Counted from the stretch's first letter, positions 7,872 through 16,372 are shown. The stretch is 44,271 nt of DNA from an uncultured Acidobacteriota bacterium (GCA_903832295.1 CAILAZ010000235.1:1-44271), one strand, 5' to 3'. Numbers and translations are program-made. The notes: generated by a model from the letters alone, not told the origin.

Positions 7872-8657
7872 ATGACCGCTTTGGAAATCATTTTCAGACT
7901 GCCTGTAAGGGCCTGGTTATTAGCGTTGGGGTTCGTGGTGTGCTCGATTCCGTCGGTGGCGTGGCAACAGAAACCCCTGCCTGAAGCTCCGCAGCCGAAA
8001 GCGGAACAACCACCCCCGGCGAAGAGCACGGAAGCAGCGCAGGAAGAAGAAGGCCTCCAGACAAAACGAATCCTGGGGGTGGTGCCGAATTTCCGTTCCG
8101 TGAGCGTGAACAGCCACCTGCCGCCGCAAAGCACGAAAGAGAAGTTCGAGGGATTTGCTCAAGAGAGCTTTGACTACTCGTCGTTTCTTTTTGTTGGGCT
8201 GCTGTCGGGAGTTTCTCAACTTGAGAATTCCACTCCGGAGTTTCACGATGGCGCGGCGGCGTATGCGCGTTATTACTGGCACAACTTCGCTGACCAGACG
8301 GACGAGAATCTCTGGGTAAGTTTCCTGCTGCCGGCGGCGCTGCGGCAGGACCCGCGGTATTACACGCTAGGACGAGGAACGGCGGGGAAGCGCAACGGAA
8401 AGCTGAAGCGGGCCGGGTATGCGTTTTCCCGAATGCTGGTGACGCGGACGGATTCGGGCGGGAGCAATTTTAATTACAGCGAAGTGGTGGGAGCAGGCGC
8501 GGCCTCGGGGATTTCGAATCTGTACTATCCGAGTTCCACCCGAACATGGACGAAAACGGGACAGCGCTGGGCGCTGAACGTTGGGATCGATGGAGCAACC
8601 CTGATCTTCAAAGAGTTCTGGCCGGACATCAACCGCGCAATCTTCCACGGCAAGTGA
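7872..8657 (+). CDS. Uncharacterised secreted acidobacterial protein
   Basis: I call 261 residues from the ATG at 7872 because it gives a normal signal peptide (RLPVRAWLLALGFVVCSIPS, then VA). The frame is open from a TTG at 7821. A proline-rich linker follows (residues about 35-55). The main part carries patches I know from a family frequent in acidobacterial genomes: HDGAAAYARYYWHNFADQ, QDPRYYTLGRG and NYSEVVGAGAASGISNLYYP. Glycine and aromatic patches suggest an outer-membrane or periplasmic protein. I cannot name a function. It stands alone and converges with cheW. Confidence 0.75.
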   Translation: MTALEIIFRLPVRAWLLALGFVVCSIPSVAWQQKPLPEAPQPKAEQPPPAKSTEAAQEEEGLQTKRILGVVPNFRSVSVNSHLPPQSTKEKFEGFAQESFDYSSFLFVGLLSGVSQLENSTPEFHDGAAAYARYYWHNFADQTDENLWVSFLLPAALRQDPRYYTLGRGTAGKRNGKLKRAGYAFSRMLVTRTDSGGSNFNYSEVVGAGAASGISNLYYPSSTRTWTKTGQRWALNVGIDGATLIFKEFWPDINRAIFHGK

Positions 8658-8658
8658 C

Positions 8659-8687
8659 GGCGTCGCTGTTTATTGGACAGCGGCGCC
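8659..8687. terminator. Hairpin between convergent genes
   Basis: An 11-bp stem (GGCGTCGCTGT with ACAGCGGCGCC, one G-U pair) and a 7-nt loop lie between the secreted-protein stop and the cheW stop, overlapping the cheW stop codon. No T-run follows on either strand, so termination strength is uncertain. The position at a convergent junction fits a bidirectional terminator. Confidence 0.45.
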
Positions 8688-9149
8688 GATTTCAGCCTGG
8701 TTCATGAGGCGCTCAAGATCGAGCATCAGCAGGAGCCTGGAGTCGAGTTTGCCGACTCCGGAAATGTACTCGCGCTCGACGGCTCCGATACGCGGCGTGG
8801 GTTCGACGGTATCGGCCGCGATGCGGAGAACCTCGCTGACGGCATCCACGATGAAACCGAGTGTCTGGCCGTGAACATCGACGACGACGATGCGGGTGTT
8901 CTTGTCGGCTTCCGTTGCCTGGAGACCGAGACGCCGGCGAAGGGCGACGACGGGAATGACTTTGCCGCGCAGATTGATGACACCTTCGACGTAGTCTGGA
9001 AGATTGGGGACGCGGGTAAGTTGCTGGGTACGGATGATTTCCTGCACGCGGAGGATGTCAAGACCGTATTCTTCGGCAGCCACGCTGAAGCTGACGAGTT
9101 GGAGAAGTTGAGCGTTGGTGGATGTTACCGGATTGTTATCCATTGCCAT
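8670..9149 (-). CDS. cheW: CheW-like chemotaxis coupling protein
   Basis: A 159-residue single CheW domain (about 14-152) of the type that links receptors to CheA. Visible motifs are VSFSVAAEEYGLDILRVQEI, RVPNLPDYVEGVINLRGKVI, PVVALRRRLGL and GFIVDAVSEVLRI. No receptor, cheA or flagellar gene is in the window, so it is an orphan cheW. It may serve a distant chemosensory array. It is divergent from the receiver gene at 9362, with 212 bases between the two starts. I see no clear operator in that interval. Confidence 0.9.
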   Translation of the reverse strand: MAMDNNPVTSTNAQLLQLVSFSVAAEEYGLDILRVQEIIRTQQLTRVPNLPDYVEGVINLRGKVIPVVALRRRLGLQATEADKNTRIVVVDVHGQTLGFIVDAVSEVLRIAADTVEPTPRIGAVEREYISGVGKLDSRLLLMLDLERLMNQAEIGAAVQ

Positions 9150-9361
9150 CTCCGAAGGGCAGAGAGCGCCTTCAAAAGTAACTATCGGATGGGTAGGGTG
9201 ATCGCTTTAAGATGGAAGGACACGACCCCACCCGTAACACTCAGGATGGAGTTAATTGAGTTACTTGGCCACAAGTTATTGGGGATTCGGCTAACTGTAC
9301 ACTGGCCTATTTCGCGACCTTTCATCGAGCTATTGAGCGAGAAACTGGGTAGAATGAAGGC

Positions 9362-9772
9362 ATGGACTCAGCGCGCATTCTGATCGTCGATGACGAACCG
9401 GTAATTGCGGACACACTGTCTGCGATATTCCGTCGTGCAGGATTTGAGTCGTACACGGCCTATGATGGATTGCTGGGGCTGGATGCGGCGCGTGCGCTGG
9501 CCCCAAACCTGGTGCTCAGCGATGTGGTGATGCCAGGGCTGGATGGAGTTTCCATGGCAATGGAAATCTGCACTACTCTTCCGGAGGTGCGGGTGCTGCT
9601 GTTCTCAGGACAGGCGGGAACGGTGGAGTTGCTGGAAACGGCGGAGCGCAGAGGCTTTCATTTCGAGATCATGCCGAAGCCAATCCACCCGGACGAAATT
9701 ATTCGCAAAGTCTCCTCGGCTTTGGCGCAGCGGCCGCAGGGCTGCAAGGGCAACGACCCGCTTACTCACTAG
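9362..9772 (+). CDS. Single-domain response regulator (receiver only)
   Basis: A 136-residue CheY-like receiver with acidic residues DDE (ILIVDDEPVI), phospho-acceptor Asp54 (LVLSDVVMPGLDG), Ser82 in the LLFSGQAG strand and the conserved Lys106 (IMPKPIHP). It has no output domain. Similar receivers act in phosphorelays or bind partner proteins. The divergent cheW is a possible link but not proof of one. The ATG is preceded by GAAGG very close to the start, so translation initiation may be weak. Confidence 0.88.
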   Translation: MDSARILIVDDEPVIADTLSAIFRRAGFESYTAYDGLLGLDAARALAPNLVLSDVVMPGLDGVSMAMEICTTLPEVRVLLFSGQAGTVELLETAERRGFHFEIMPKPIHPDEIIRKVSSALAQRPQGCKGNDPLTH

Positions 9773-9861
9773 ACCGGCACGAAAGCTCCCGAACGCATCC
9801 AACTCCAAAGCAAGCAGAATAAGCATGGGATCTCACGCGGGTGAAATCCGAAAAGAGGGCG

Positions 9862-10089
9862 ATGACAGACGAGCAGAAAAAGACAGGCAGTCCGCAGATC
9901 ACTCCAGAGGAGCGGGAACAACCCGGCTCAGGCAGAGATCCAGAAGAGCGCGTGAAAATTGATGATAAGCACGGGAATGAGGAGCACCGGCGGCGGGAGC
10001 AGGCGCACGATAAGACACTGGCGGATTCGTTTCCGACCAGTGACCCGCCATCGAGCATTCCTGACCCGGGCGAGGAAGACGCGGCGTAG
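9862..10089 (+). CDS. Small acidic hydrophilic protein with SFPTSDPPS motif
   Basis: I call 75 residues from the ATG at 9862, which has GAGG 5 bases upstream. A GTG 21 bases earlier is in frame. The protein is charged and proline-rich, without membrane segments, and looks disordered. The C-terminal part, ADSFPTSDPPSSIPDP, resembles a short motif (SFPASDPPS) found at the ends of many small uncharacterised bacterial proteins. A strong hairpin terminator follows 21 bases after the stop, which supports a real short transcript. The function is unknown. Confidence 0.7.
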   Translation: MTDEQKKTGSPQITPEEREQPGSGRDPEERVKIDDKHGNEEHRRREQAHDKTLADSFPTSDPPSSIPDPGEEDAA

Positions 10090-10110
10090 CAGAGACATGG
10101 AACCAAGAGG

Positions 10111-10137
10111 AACGCTCCTGAACGCCGGGAGCGTTTT
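10111..10137 (+). terminator. Intrinsic terminator
   Basis: An 8-bp perfect stem (AACGCTCC with GGAGCGTT), a 9-nt loop and a T-run of five (two of them in the stem) follow the small acidic protein gene. It separates that gene from the cbiMQO operon. Confidence 0.85.
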
Positions 10138-10204
10138 TCATTGCACGGGCGAGTGGGAGAACAGGCTTGCGTAATCCAGTACACTAGGCAAAGAGGAGCC
10201 GCGC

Positions 10205-11245
10205 TTGCATATTCCAGACGGGTATCTGAGTCCTTCGACGTGCGCGGTGATGTATGCGGCGAGCGCTCCGTGCTGGTGGGCGGCGCTGCGGCAGACACGG
10301 AAGAAGCTGTTTGGGAAGACGCTGCCGCTGCTGTCCCTGTTTGCGGCATTTTCTTTTGTGACGATGATGTTTAACCTGCCGCTGCCGGGAGGAACGACGG
10401 GGCACGCGGTGGGAGTGGGGATTGCGGCGATTGTGCTGGGGCCATGGGCCTCACTGCTGGCGATCTCACTGGCGCTGACCATCCAGGCGCTGTTTTTTGG
10501 CGACGGTGGGATTACGACACTGGGGGCAAACTGCTTCAACATGGCGATTGCAGGGTCGTTTGCGGCCTGGGGAATTTACCGGCTGGCGAGCCTGGGGGCG
10601 GCGGCGGATTCGCGGAGGAGAGTGGTGGCGGCGGCGCTGGCGGGATATGGCGCGATTAATGTTTCCGCGCTACTGGCGGCGATTGAGTTTGGGATTCAGC
10701 CGATGCTGTTTCGCGACGCGACGGGGGCTCCGCTGTATGCGCCGTACCCGCTGGGGATTGCGATTCCGGCGATGATGGCCGGGCACCTGACGGTGGCAGG
10801 GCTGGCCGAGGCGGTGATGAGCGCGGGACTGTTCAGCTACCTGCGAAGGAATGAGCCGGGACTGGTGGGCATGGGATCGGCGGCGGCTCCGGCGACGAGG
10901 CCCACGCGGGCACTGTGGGGGGCGCTGGCACTGGCACTGCTGCTGACGCCGCTAGGGATATTGGCAAGCGGGGCGGCGTGGGGAGAGTGGGCTCCGAAGG
11001 ATTTTGCAGACACGGCAACGCGAGCGCAGATTGCGGCGGCGAGCGGACAGGCAAGCGCGCCGGTGGCGGCTCCGACAGGGCTGGAGAAGATGGCGGCGCT
11101 GTGGACGGCTCCGATGCCGGCGTATGCGCCCCGGTTTGTGAAGAGCGCAAGCTTTGGGTATCTGCTGTCGGCGATGTTTGGCGTGGGACTGATTGTGGCG
11201 GTGATGTGGCTGGCAGAACGAGTAACGCGGAAGAGCGAGCGATGA
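10205..11245 (+). CDS. cbiM: ECF transporter substrate-binding membrane protein CbiM, with PDGLE-like C-terminus
   Basis: This is the S component of a cobalt or nickel ECF transporter, 346 residues. The start is a TTG, chosen because family members begin MHIPDGYL: His2 of that start is a metal ligand in CbiM/NikM. GAGGAG lies a few bases upstream. Residues about 1-215 hold the CbiM membrane core (NLPLPGGTTGHAVG, FFGDGGITTLGANCFNMA). Residues about 240-340 look like a fused CbiN/PDGLE-type domain (PTGLEKMAALWTAPM between two membrane segments). The operon therefore needs no separate cbiN. I see no cobalamin or nickel riboswitch upstream. Confidence 0.93.
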   Translation: MHIPDGYLSPSTCAVMYAASAPCWWAALRQTRKKLFGKTLPLLSLFAAFSFVTMMFNLPLPGGTTGHAVGVGIAAIVLGPWASLLAISLALTIQALFFGDGGITTLGANCFNMAIAGSFAAWGIYRLASLGAAADSRRRVVAAALAGYGAINVSALLAAIEFGIQPMLFRDATGAPLYAPYPLGIAIPAMMAGHLTVAGLAEAVMSAGLFSYLRRNEPGLVGMGSAAAPATRPTRALWGALALALLLTPLGILASGAAWGEWAPKDFADTATRAQIAAASGQASAPVAAPTGLEKMAALWTAPMPAYAPRFVKSASFGYLLSAMFGVGLIVAVMWLAERVTRKSER

Positions 11246-12051
11246 GCGCGGGAGTGGTGGCGAAGACGGTCCGGGGATTTACCGGGGCGCTGGCGCAGAC
11301 GCTGGTGCAGGAAGAGCAGGCGCAGCGGCACGGAGTGTTGCAGTCAGTGGATGCGCGGGTGAAGCTGGTGGGGATGCTGGCGCTGGTGGTGACGGCGGCC
11401 CTCTCTCACAAGCTGGCGGTGATGGGCGCGCTGTTTGGGCTGGGAGTGGCGCTGGCAGCGGCGTCACAGGTGAGTTTGTGGTCGTTGGCGAAGCGGGTTT
11501 GGCTGGTGGCGTTTGGATTCACGTTCATGATCGCAGCCCCGGCGATTTTCCTGACTCCGGGTGTGGCAGTGTGGCGGAGCGGCGGGCTGGTGGTGACGGC
11601 ACAGGGATTGCGCACGGCAGCGCTGCTGATTGCGCGGGTGGAGACGGCGGTGACGCTGAGCACGCTGCTGGTGCTGACGACTCCGTGGATGCATCTGCTG
11701 AAGGCGCTGCGGACGTTGAAGATTCCGGTGGAGGTGATTGCGCTGCTGGCGATGACCCACCGCTACGTGGTGCTGCTGATGGAGACGGCGAACGCGATGT
11801 TTGAGGCGCGGCAGAGCCGGATGGTGGGAAGGCTGAGCGGCGGCGAGCAGCGTCGGCTGATGGTGAACACGGGCGGGGTGCTGATGAGCAAGACGCTGGA
11901 GATGGGCAACCAGGTCTTTTTGGCGATGCAGGCGCGGGGGTTCCGGGGCGAGGTGTATTTGCTGACGGATTTCCGGCTGCGGGGGCGGGACTGGGTGGCG
12001 ATGGGCGGCTTTGCAACGGCGGTGGCGATGGCCGCGATGGCAGGACGATAG
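11242..12051 (+). CDS. cbiQ: ECF transporter transmembrane protein CbiQ
   Basis: This is the T component that couples CbiM to the ATPase, 269 residues. The ATG overlaps the cbiM stop by 4 bases (ATGA). Several hydrophobic segments lead to the cytoplasmic coupling region with the two short alanine-arginine motifs typical of the family (FEARQSRMVG and MQARGFRGE), about residues 188-235. The open frame upstream of this ATG overlaps cbiM and is not coding. Confidence 0.92.
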   Translation: MSAGVVAKTVRGFTGALAQTLVQEEQAQRHGVLQSVDARVKLVGMLALVVTAALSHKLAVMGALFGLGVALAAASQVSLWSLAKRVWLVAFGFTFMIAAPAIFLTPGVAVWRSGGLVVTAQGLRTAALLIARVETAVTLSTLLVLTTPWMHLLKALRTLKIPVEVIALLAMTHRYVVLLMETANAMFEARQSRMVGRLSGGEQRRLMVNTGGVLMSKTLEMGNQVFLAMQARGFRGEVYLLTDFRLRGRDWVAMGGFATAVAMAAMAGR

Positions 12052-12059
12052 GAGAGCTA

Positions 12060-12890
12060 GTGGAAAGTGCGTCCGCGATGAGGCCGTGGGAGTTTGAGGC
12101 CGAGGATGTTTGCTACGAGTACGAGCGGGTGGCGGCCTTGCAAGGGCTGTCCCTGAAGGTGCGGGCAGGAGAGCGGATTGCGCTGCTGGGAGCCAATGGC
12201 AGCGGCAAGAGCACGCTGCTGCGGTTGATGGACGCTCTGCACTTTGCGAGCAAGGGAAGGCTGCGCTTCCGGGGAGAGAATTTGACGGAAGCGGCGATGG
12301 AAGACGACGGATTTGCGCTGGGCTTCCGCAGGCGGGTGGGGATGGTCTTCCAGAACCCGGATATCCAACTGTTTAACCCGACGGTGTTTGACGAGGTGGC
12401 GTTTGGGCCGCTGCAACTGGGTTGGGAGCGGGCGGAGATTCTGGAGCGGGTGCATGCGACGCTGGAGTGGATTGGGGCGGAGCACCTGAAGGACCGGGCT
12501 CCGTACAGGCTCTCTGGTGGAGAAAAGAAGCGGGTGGCGATTGCGTCGGTGATTGTGCTGGATCCGGATGTGCTGCTGCTGGACGAGCCGACGGCGGCAC
12601 TGGACCCGCGCAGCCAGAGCCAGGTGATTGAACTGCTGGAATCCTGGAACAACGGGGAGAAGACGATTATCACGGCTACGCACCAGCTGGAGATACTGGG
12701 AGAGATTTCCGGGCGGGCGGTGGTGCTGGAGCATGGGAAGGTTGTGGCGGACGCGGCTCCAGCGGAGGTGCTGGCGAACAGCGAGCTGCTGGAGTCAGCC
12801 AACCTGATTCACTCGCACCGGCACCTGCACGGCGGAGTACAGCACAAGCATCCGTCGCCGTACTTGCGGCACGAACACCACAAGCACTAA
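12060..12890 (+). CDS. cbiO: ECF transporter ATPase CbiO with histidine-rich tail
   Basis: A 276-residue ABC ATPase. It has Walker A GANGSGKST (44-52), Q-loop FQNPDIQLF (97-105), signature LSGGE (151-155), Walker B LLLDEP (172-177) and the switch His208. I chose the GTG at 12060 because GGAG lies 5 bases upstream; an ATG at 12078 is possible. The last 26 residues (251-276) contain ten histidines, such as HSHRHLH and HEHHKH. This is not part of the ATPase core and suggests binding of Ni or Co ions at the cytoplasmic side. Confidence 0.94.
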   Translation: MESASAMRPWEFEAEDVCYEYERVAALQGLSLKVRAGERIALLGANGSGKSTLLRLMDALHFASKGRLRFRGENLTEAAMEDDGFALGFRRRVGMVFQNPDIQLFNPTVFDEVAFGPLQLGWERAEILERVHATLEWIGAEHLKDRAPYRLSGGEKKRVAIASVIVLDPDVLLLDEPTAALDPRSQSQVIELLESWNNGEKTIITATHQLEILGEISGRAVVLEHGKVVADAAPAEVLANSELLESANLIHSHRHLHGGVQHKHPSPYLRHEHHKH

Positions 12891-12914
12891 ATCAACTGGA
12901 CTGGAAGTCGGGAG

Positions 12915-13727
12915 TCAGGAGTTCCGCGGGGATCCCATGGCTCCCGAGAGCTCGCGGGCGATGGTTCGCAGGGGCGCGAGCATGGCGGAGTTCTGGTCCT
13001 TGTGGAAGCGAAACGCGGGGCCGGAGACGCTGATGGCTGCAATTGCCTGACCGGTTCCGTCAAAGACGGGGACGGCGATGCAGCGGACGCCTTCTTCGGC
13101 TTCTTCGTTGTCAAAGGCATAGCCTCGGAGGCGGGTGGATTCGAGTTCGGCGATGAGGGACTCCGGCGAGGTGAGGGTGTGGCTGGTGCGGGCGGGCATG
13201 CCGCGCTGGCCGAGGATTTCGCGGACGGCGGGCTCCGGGAGACAGGCGAGCATGGCCTTGCCAACGGCGGAGCAGTGGACGGGGACGCGGCGGCCAACCT
13301 GGGAGGTGATGCGCACACTACGCTCGGGCTCGAGCTTGTCAATATAAAGCATTTCACCACGGTCGAGGACGCAGAGGTGGACGGTTTCGGCGGTCTGGGC
13401 GACTAGCCACTCGAGACGGGGGCGGGCGCGCTCACGGAGATTGAGGTTGCCAACGGCGCGGCTGCCCAGTTCGAAGAGCTTGAGGCCGAGGCGATAACGG
13501 CCATGGAGCGGGCTCTTGCTGACAAGGCGGTGGCCCTCCAGGACCATGAGGAGGCGGTGGACGGTGCTCTTGTGGAGGCCGATGGCGGTGGTGAGTTCGC
13601 CGAGGCTCATCTCAGTGGCGGAGTTGGAGAGCAGTTCGAGGATGGCGACGGCGCGGTCGAGGACTTGAACTTTGTAGGGACCCTGATCCGGAGCGTTGCT
13701 GGGTTGTGCGTGAGGTGCAGAGTTCAT
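12915..13727 (-). CDS. IclR-family transcriptional regulator
   Basis: A 270-residue regulator with an N-terminal winged HTH (about 20-80; AVAILELLSN, SLGELTTAIGLHKSTVHRLL). The C-terminal effector domain (about 90-262) has VGRRVPVHCSAVGKAMLA and YAFDNEEAEEGVRCIAVPVF. It converges with cbiO. Its upstream region holds TGCAA repeats that could be its own operator. IclR proteins usually respond to small carbon compounds, and the ligand here cannot be predicted. The neighbouring TonB receptor on the same strand ends in a terminator before this gene, so they are separate transcripts. Confidence 0.93.
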   Translation of the reverse strand: MNSAPHAQPSNAPDQGPYKVQVLDRAVAILELLSNSATEMSLGELTTAIGLHKSTVHRLLMVLEGHRLVSKSPLHGRYRLGLKLFELGSRAVGNLNLRERARPRLEWLVAQTAETVHLCVLDRGEMLYIDKLEPERSVRITSQVGRRVPVHCSAVGKAMLACLPEPAVREILGQRGMPARTSHTLTSPESLIAELESTRLRGYAFDNEEAEEGVRCIAVPVFDGTGQAIAAISVSGPAFRFHKDQNSAMLAPLRTIARELSGAMGSPRNS

Positions 13728-13749
13728 TCCCGCCTCGATGGGTCAGTGC

Positions 13750-13769
13750 TGCAAGTGATGCAAATTGCA
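13750..13769 (-). promoter_or_regulatory. TGCAA repeat / palindrome upstream of the IclR gene
   Basis: TGCAA occurs at 13750 and 13759 and its inverse TTGCA at 13765. The last two form the exact palindrome TGCAA-A-TTGCA. The element ends 22 bases before the regulator's start codon. IclR proteins often bind AT-rich palindromes near their own promoter, so autoregulation is plausible but unproven. Confidence 0.35.
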
Positions 13770-13810
13770 AAATAACAGATTTTCAACGACTCAGGAATGA
13801 GGCGAAATGC

Positions 13811-13854
13811 TGAGCACAAAAATGCCTGCCGCAAGAGGGCAGGCTTTTTGTGCT
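13811..13854 (-). terminator. Long terminator hairpin after the TonB receptor
   Basis: Outer arms gagcacaaaaa and tttttgtgctc (11 bp) enclose an inner 7-bp stem (gcctgcc with ggcaggc) and a short loop. The structure reads as a terminator on both strands, because a T-run follows the inner stem in each direction. It lies 10 bases after the minus-strand receptor stop. Confidence 0.85.
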
Positions 13855-13864
13855 CGACGCGAGG

Positions 13865-16372
13865 CTAGAAAGTGTAGCCAAGCTGGGCGGAGAAGGTGCG
13901 GGGAGAGAGGAAATGGGTTCCGCTGAAGGTGGAGAGGAAGTTGTAGAGCGCCACCTTGTTGGTGAGATTGGCGGCGGTGAAGCGCAGGGAAATCTTGTGC
14001 TTGTCTGTGCGGAAGAGATCGTCGTCGCCGATGGCGGCGTCGAAGAGGTTGCGGGGGGCGATGCGGGGCGGATTCCTGTCGGCGTCTTCGGTGCCGGGCG
14101 CGGGGATGCGGACACGGGTTGCGCCTTCGGCTCCGGAGGCACAGGAGCGGATGGGAGCGCCGAGGGTGGCGAAGGTTGAGCCGCAGAAGAGGCCGATGGC
14201 AGCCTGCTGATCCGCGGTGAGGGTGAGAGCGGCGGCATAGGTTGGGACGTTGCCGGCCACGGTGCCGCTCTCGTAGTTCCAGGTGACACCAATCCACGGG
14301 AGCTTTTTGCCGAACTGGTATTGCACGTGGGAGCTCTGCTGGAAGGCCTGGTCGTGGTCAATGCGGAAGACGCCGGTGGCGACGGGCGAATTGAAGAGGA
14401 TGCCTCCGACTTCGGGTCCGAAGAAGCGTGAGCGAGTGTGTCCCATGACGGAGTAGGCAGACCAGCCGTGAAGCTCGGGCATGGTGAGGCGGATGGAGAC
14501 GCCGTCGATCTTGGACTTCTGCCACTGGATGGGGAAGGCCAGAGGAGTGTTGAAGAGAACGTCGAAGTCGTAGTCGCCGGTGGTGAACTTCCAGAAGTAG
14601 TTGGCGTCGGCTACGAAGTAGCGGCCGAGGCTCTGTTGGAATCCGGTTTCATACTGGTTGCGATGGGCGGCGGAGATGACTTTCTGGCCCTGGGCTCCGG
14701 CGTTGGCGGCCAGTCCACCCGCTCCGGTGGAGCTGGAGAGGACGAGATTTTCATTGTAGGGAGTGAGGAAGAGGCGTCCGTAGGATGCGCGGAGGACGGT
14801 GCCGGTGCGGGGGAAGAGGTAGCTGGCCCCGAGACGCGGTTGGAGCGCGTGATCACTGCTGAGGCCGTTGTAGAGATCGGCGCGGAGTCCGGCGGAGAGA
14901 GTGAGGTTCTTGAGCTTGAGGGAGTCCTGGGCGAAGGCGGACTCCTCCTTGACGTCGGTGCGTCCGCGGAAGGTGAAGAGATGGCCTCCGCGGGTAAGGT
15001 CGTAGGGTGCGAGGCCAGGGAGATAGCCGGGGCTGGCGGGATCGTTATAGGCGGGATCGGTGAGTCCGGTCTGGAAAAACTCAGAGAGGAAGGTGTGCTG
15101 CCACTGAACTCCGGCCTTGAAGGTGTGGCGGCCCTTGCTGATGGAGTAATCGGCCTTGATTCCGGTGCTGGTGAGGCGGCGCTGCTGATTGAGCGTGGCG
15201 GGCAGATCGGAAAAGACGTTGGCGCTGGGATAGTAGCCGACGCGGTCCTGACGGAGCCAGGCGTTGGCGGTGAGGAGGCTGCTCTCATTGAACTGGTGAG
15301 TGTAGCCGGGCGCGACGTTGAAGCTGCGGACTTGCTGGCGCTGATCCTGTCCGGCGGCCTGCTGGTCATAGGTATTGGGCTGCTGGAACCAGGAGCGGGC
15401 GAGAGAGAGGTTGAGGTGCAAGGCGTCGGTGGAGGAGAGCTGGCGGTCGATGCGGTCAAAGAGGTTTTCGGCGTTGCCGTGGGCGTGGAGCGGGCGGAAC
15501 TCAGGGGCGTCAAGGAAGCGACCGGAGTTGGTGCCGTCGATGGCGGTGAAGTTTCCCCAACGCTCATTGCCGGTGCTGAGGTTGGCGGAGACCGAAGAGG
15601 TGCCGAAGGAGCCGTAGTCGCCGGAGATGCCGCCGTGGGTTCCCTTGGCGCCGAGGCCGCTCTTGGTGGTGGTGCGGACGACGAGGCTGGCTTTGTCTCC
15701 GAATTCGGCGGGGGCGACGCCGCTGATGGCCTCCATGGAGTCGATGGTGCTGGTGGCGATCTGGTTGGAGAAGGTGCGGCTCTGCTGATCGTTGACCGGC
15801 TGATTGTCGATGACGAACGAGGTGTCTGAGTGCTCGCCAAGGGGATGGAAGCTGCCGTTGGAGTCCGAGACGACGCCGGGGGAAGACTGCTCGATGACGG
15901 AGCTGAGGCCGGAGGTGGAGCTGACGGGCATGCGGTCAATGAGGCTGCTGTCGATATCGACGTGATTGGTGGTCACGGTCTCAAGGAGGTCCGAGGAGCC
16001 GCCCTCGACATTGACGACGGTTTGGGAGGCGGCGATGTTGAGGGTGAGCTTGAGGGTCTGGGCGACGGGGGAAATTACGTCGAGCGCGCTCTCCGTGCTG
16101 GCGAAGCCGGGGGCAGTAACGGTGAGGCGGTAGTGGTTGAAGGGGACGTTGCGGAAGAGAAAGAGGCCGGAGGCGTCCGTGGTGGCGGTGGCGGTGAAGT
16201 TGGTGACGCGGTTGTTGATGAGGACGGTGGCTCCGGAGACGACGGCACCGGAGGGGTCCGAGACGGAGCCCTGCAAGGTTCCCGAGGCACCAAGGTTCTG
16301 CGGCTCAACGGCAGATGCGCTGGCGAGAAACAGGGTGAGTATTGCAAAAACTGTGGCAATTCGCGCCGTCAT
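13865..16372 (-). CDS. TonB-dependent receptor with N-terminal carboxypeptidase-regulatory-like domain
   Basis: I call 835 residues from the ATG at 16372, which gives a clean signal peptide (RIATVFAILTLFLASASA) and has GGAG 8 bases upstream. The open frame runs 30 codons further. Order: signal peptide 1-21, a CarboxypepD_reg-like beta domain (about 33-115; LQGSVSDPSGAVVSGATVLI), a plug (about 125-240; LIDRMPVSSTSGLSSVIE, APAEFGDKASLVVRTTTKSG), and a beta-barrel ending in the terminal aromatic strand AQLGYTF. This architecture is common in acidobacterial Oar-like receptors, though many of those are longer (around 1,100 residues). No TonB box is obvious. The substrate is unknown. The position near cbiMQO does not by itself imply metal uptake. 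Confidence 0.9.
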   Translation of the reverse strand: MTARIATVFAILTLFLASASAVEPQNLGASGTLQGSVSDPSGAVVSGATVLINNRVTNFTATATTDASGLFLFRNVPFNHYRLTVTAPGFASTESALDVISPVAQTLKLTLNIAASQTVVNVEGGSSDLLETVTTNHVDIDSSLIDRMPVSSTSGLSSVIEQSSPGVVSDSNGSFHPLGEHSDTSFVIDNQPVNDQQSRTFSNQIATSTIDSMEAISGVAPAEFGDKASLVVRTTTKSGLGAKGTHGGISGDYGSFGTSSVSANLSTGNERWGNFTAIDGTNSGRFLDAPEFRPLHAHGNAENLFDRIDRQLSSTDALHLNLSLARSWFQQPNTYDQQAAGQDQRQQVRSFNVAPGYTHQFNESSLLTANAWLRQDRVGYYPSANVFSDLPATLNQQRRLTSTGIKADYSISKGRHTFKAGVQWQHTFLSEFFQTGLTDPAYNDPASPGYLPGLAPYDLTRGGHLFTFRGRTDVKEESAFAQDSLKLKNLTLSAGLRADLYNGLSSDHALQPRLGASYLFPRTGTVLRASYGRLFLTPYNENLVLSSSTGAGGLAANAGAQGQKVISAAHRNQYETGFQQSLGRYFVADANYFWKFTTGDYDFDVLFNTPLAFPIQWQKSKIDGVSIRLTMPELHGWSAYSVMGHTRSRFFGPEVGGILFNSPVATGVFRIDHDQAFQQSSHVQYQFGKKLPWIGVTWNYESGTVAGNVPTYAAALTLTADQQAAIGLFCGSTFATLGAPIRSCASGAEGATRVRIPAPGTEDADRNPPRIAPRNLFDAAIGDDDLFRTDKHKISLRFTAANLTNKVALYNFLSTFSGTHFLSPRTFSAQLGYTF

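Noticed and set aside
10090..10204. Cobalamin or nickel/cobalt riboswitch before cbiM
   Set aside because: The interval is 115 bases and largely taken by a terminator; no B12-box-like sequence is seen.
14438..15829. 463-residue plus-strand frame rich in Gly, Glu and Val
   Set aside because: It is the antisense of the TonB receptor; composition is typical of a high-GC shadow frame and no family is recognisable.
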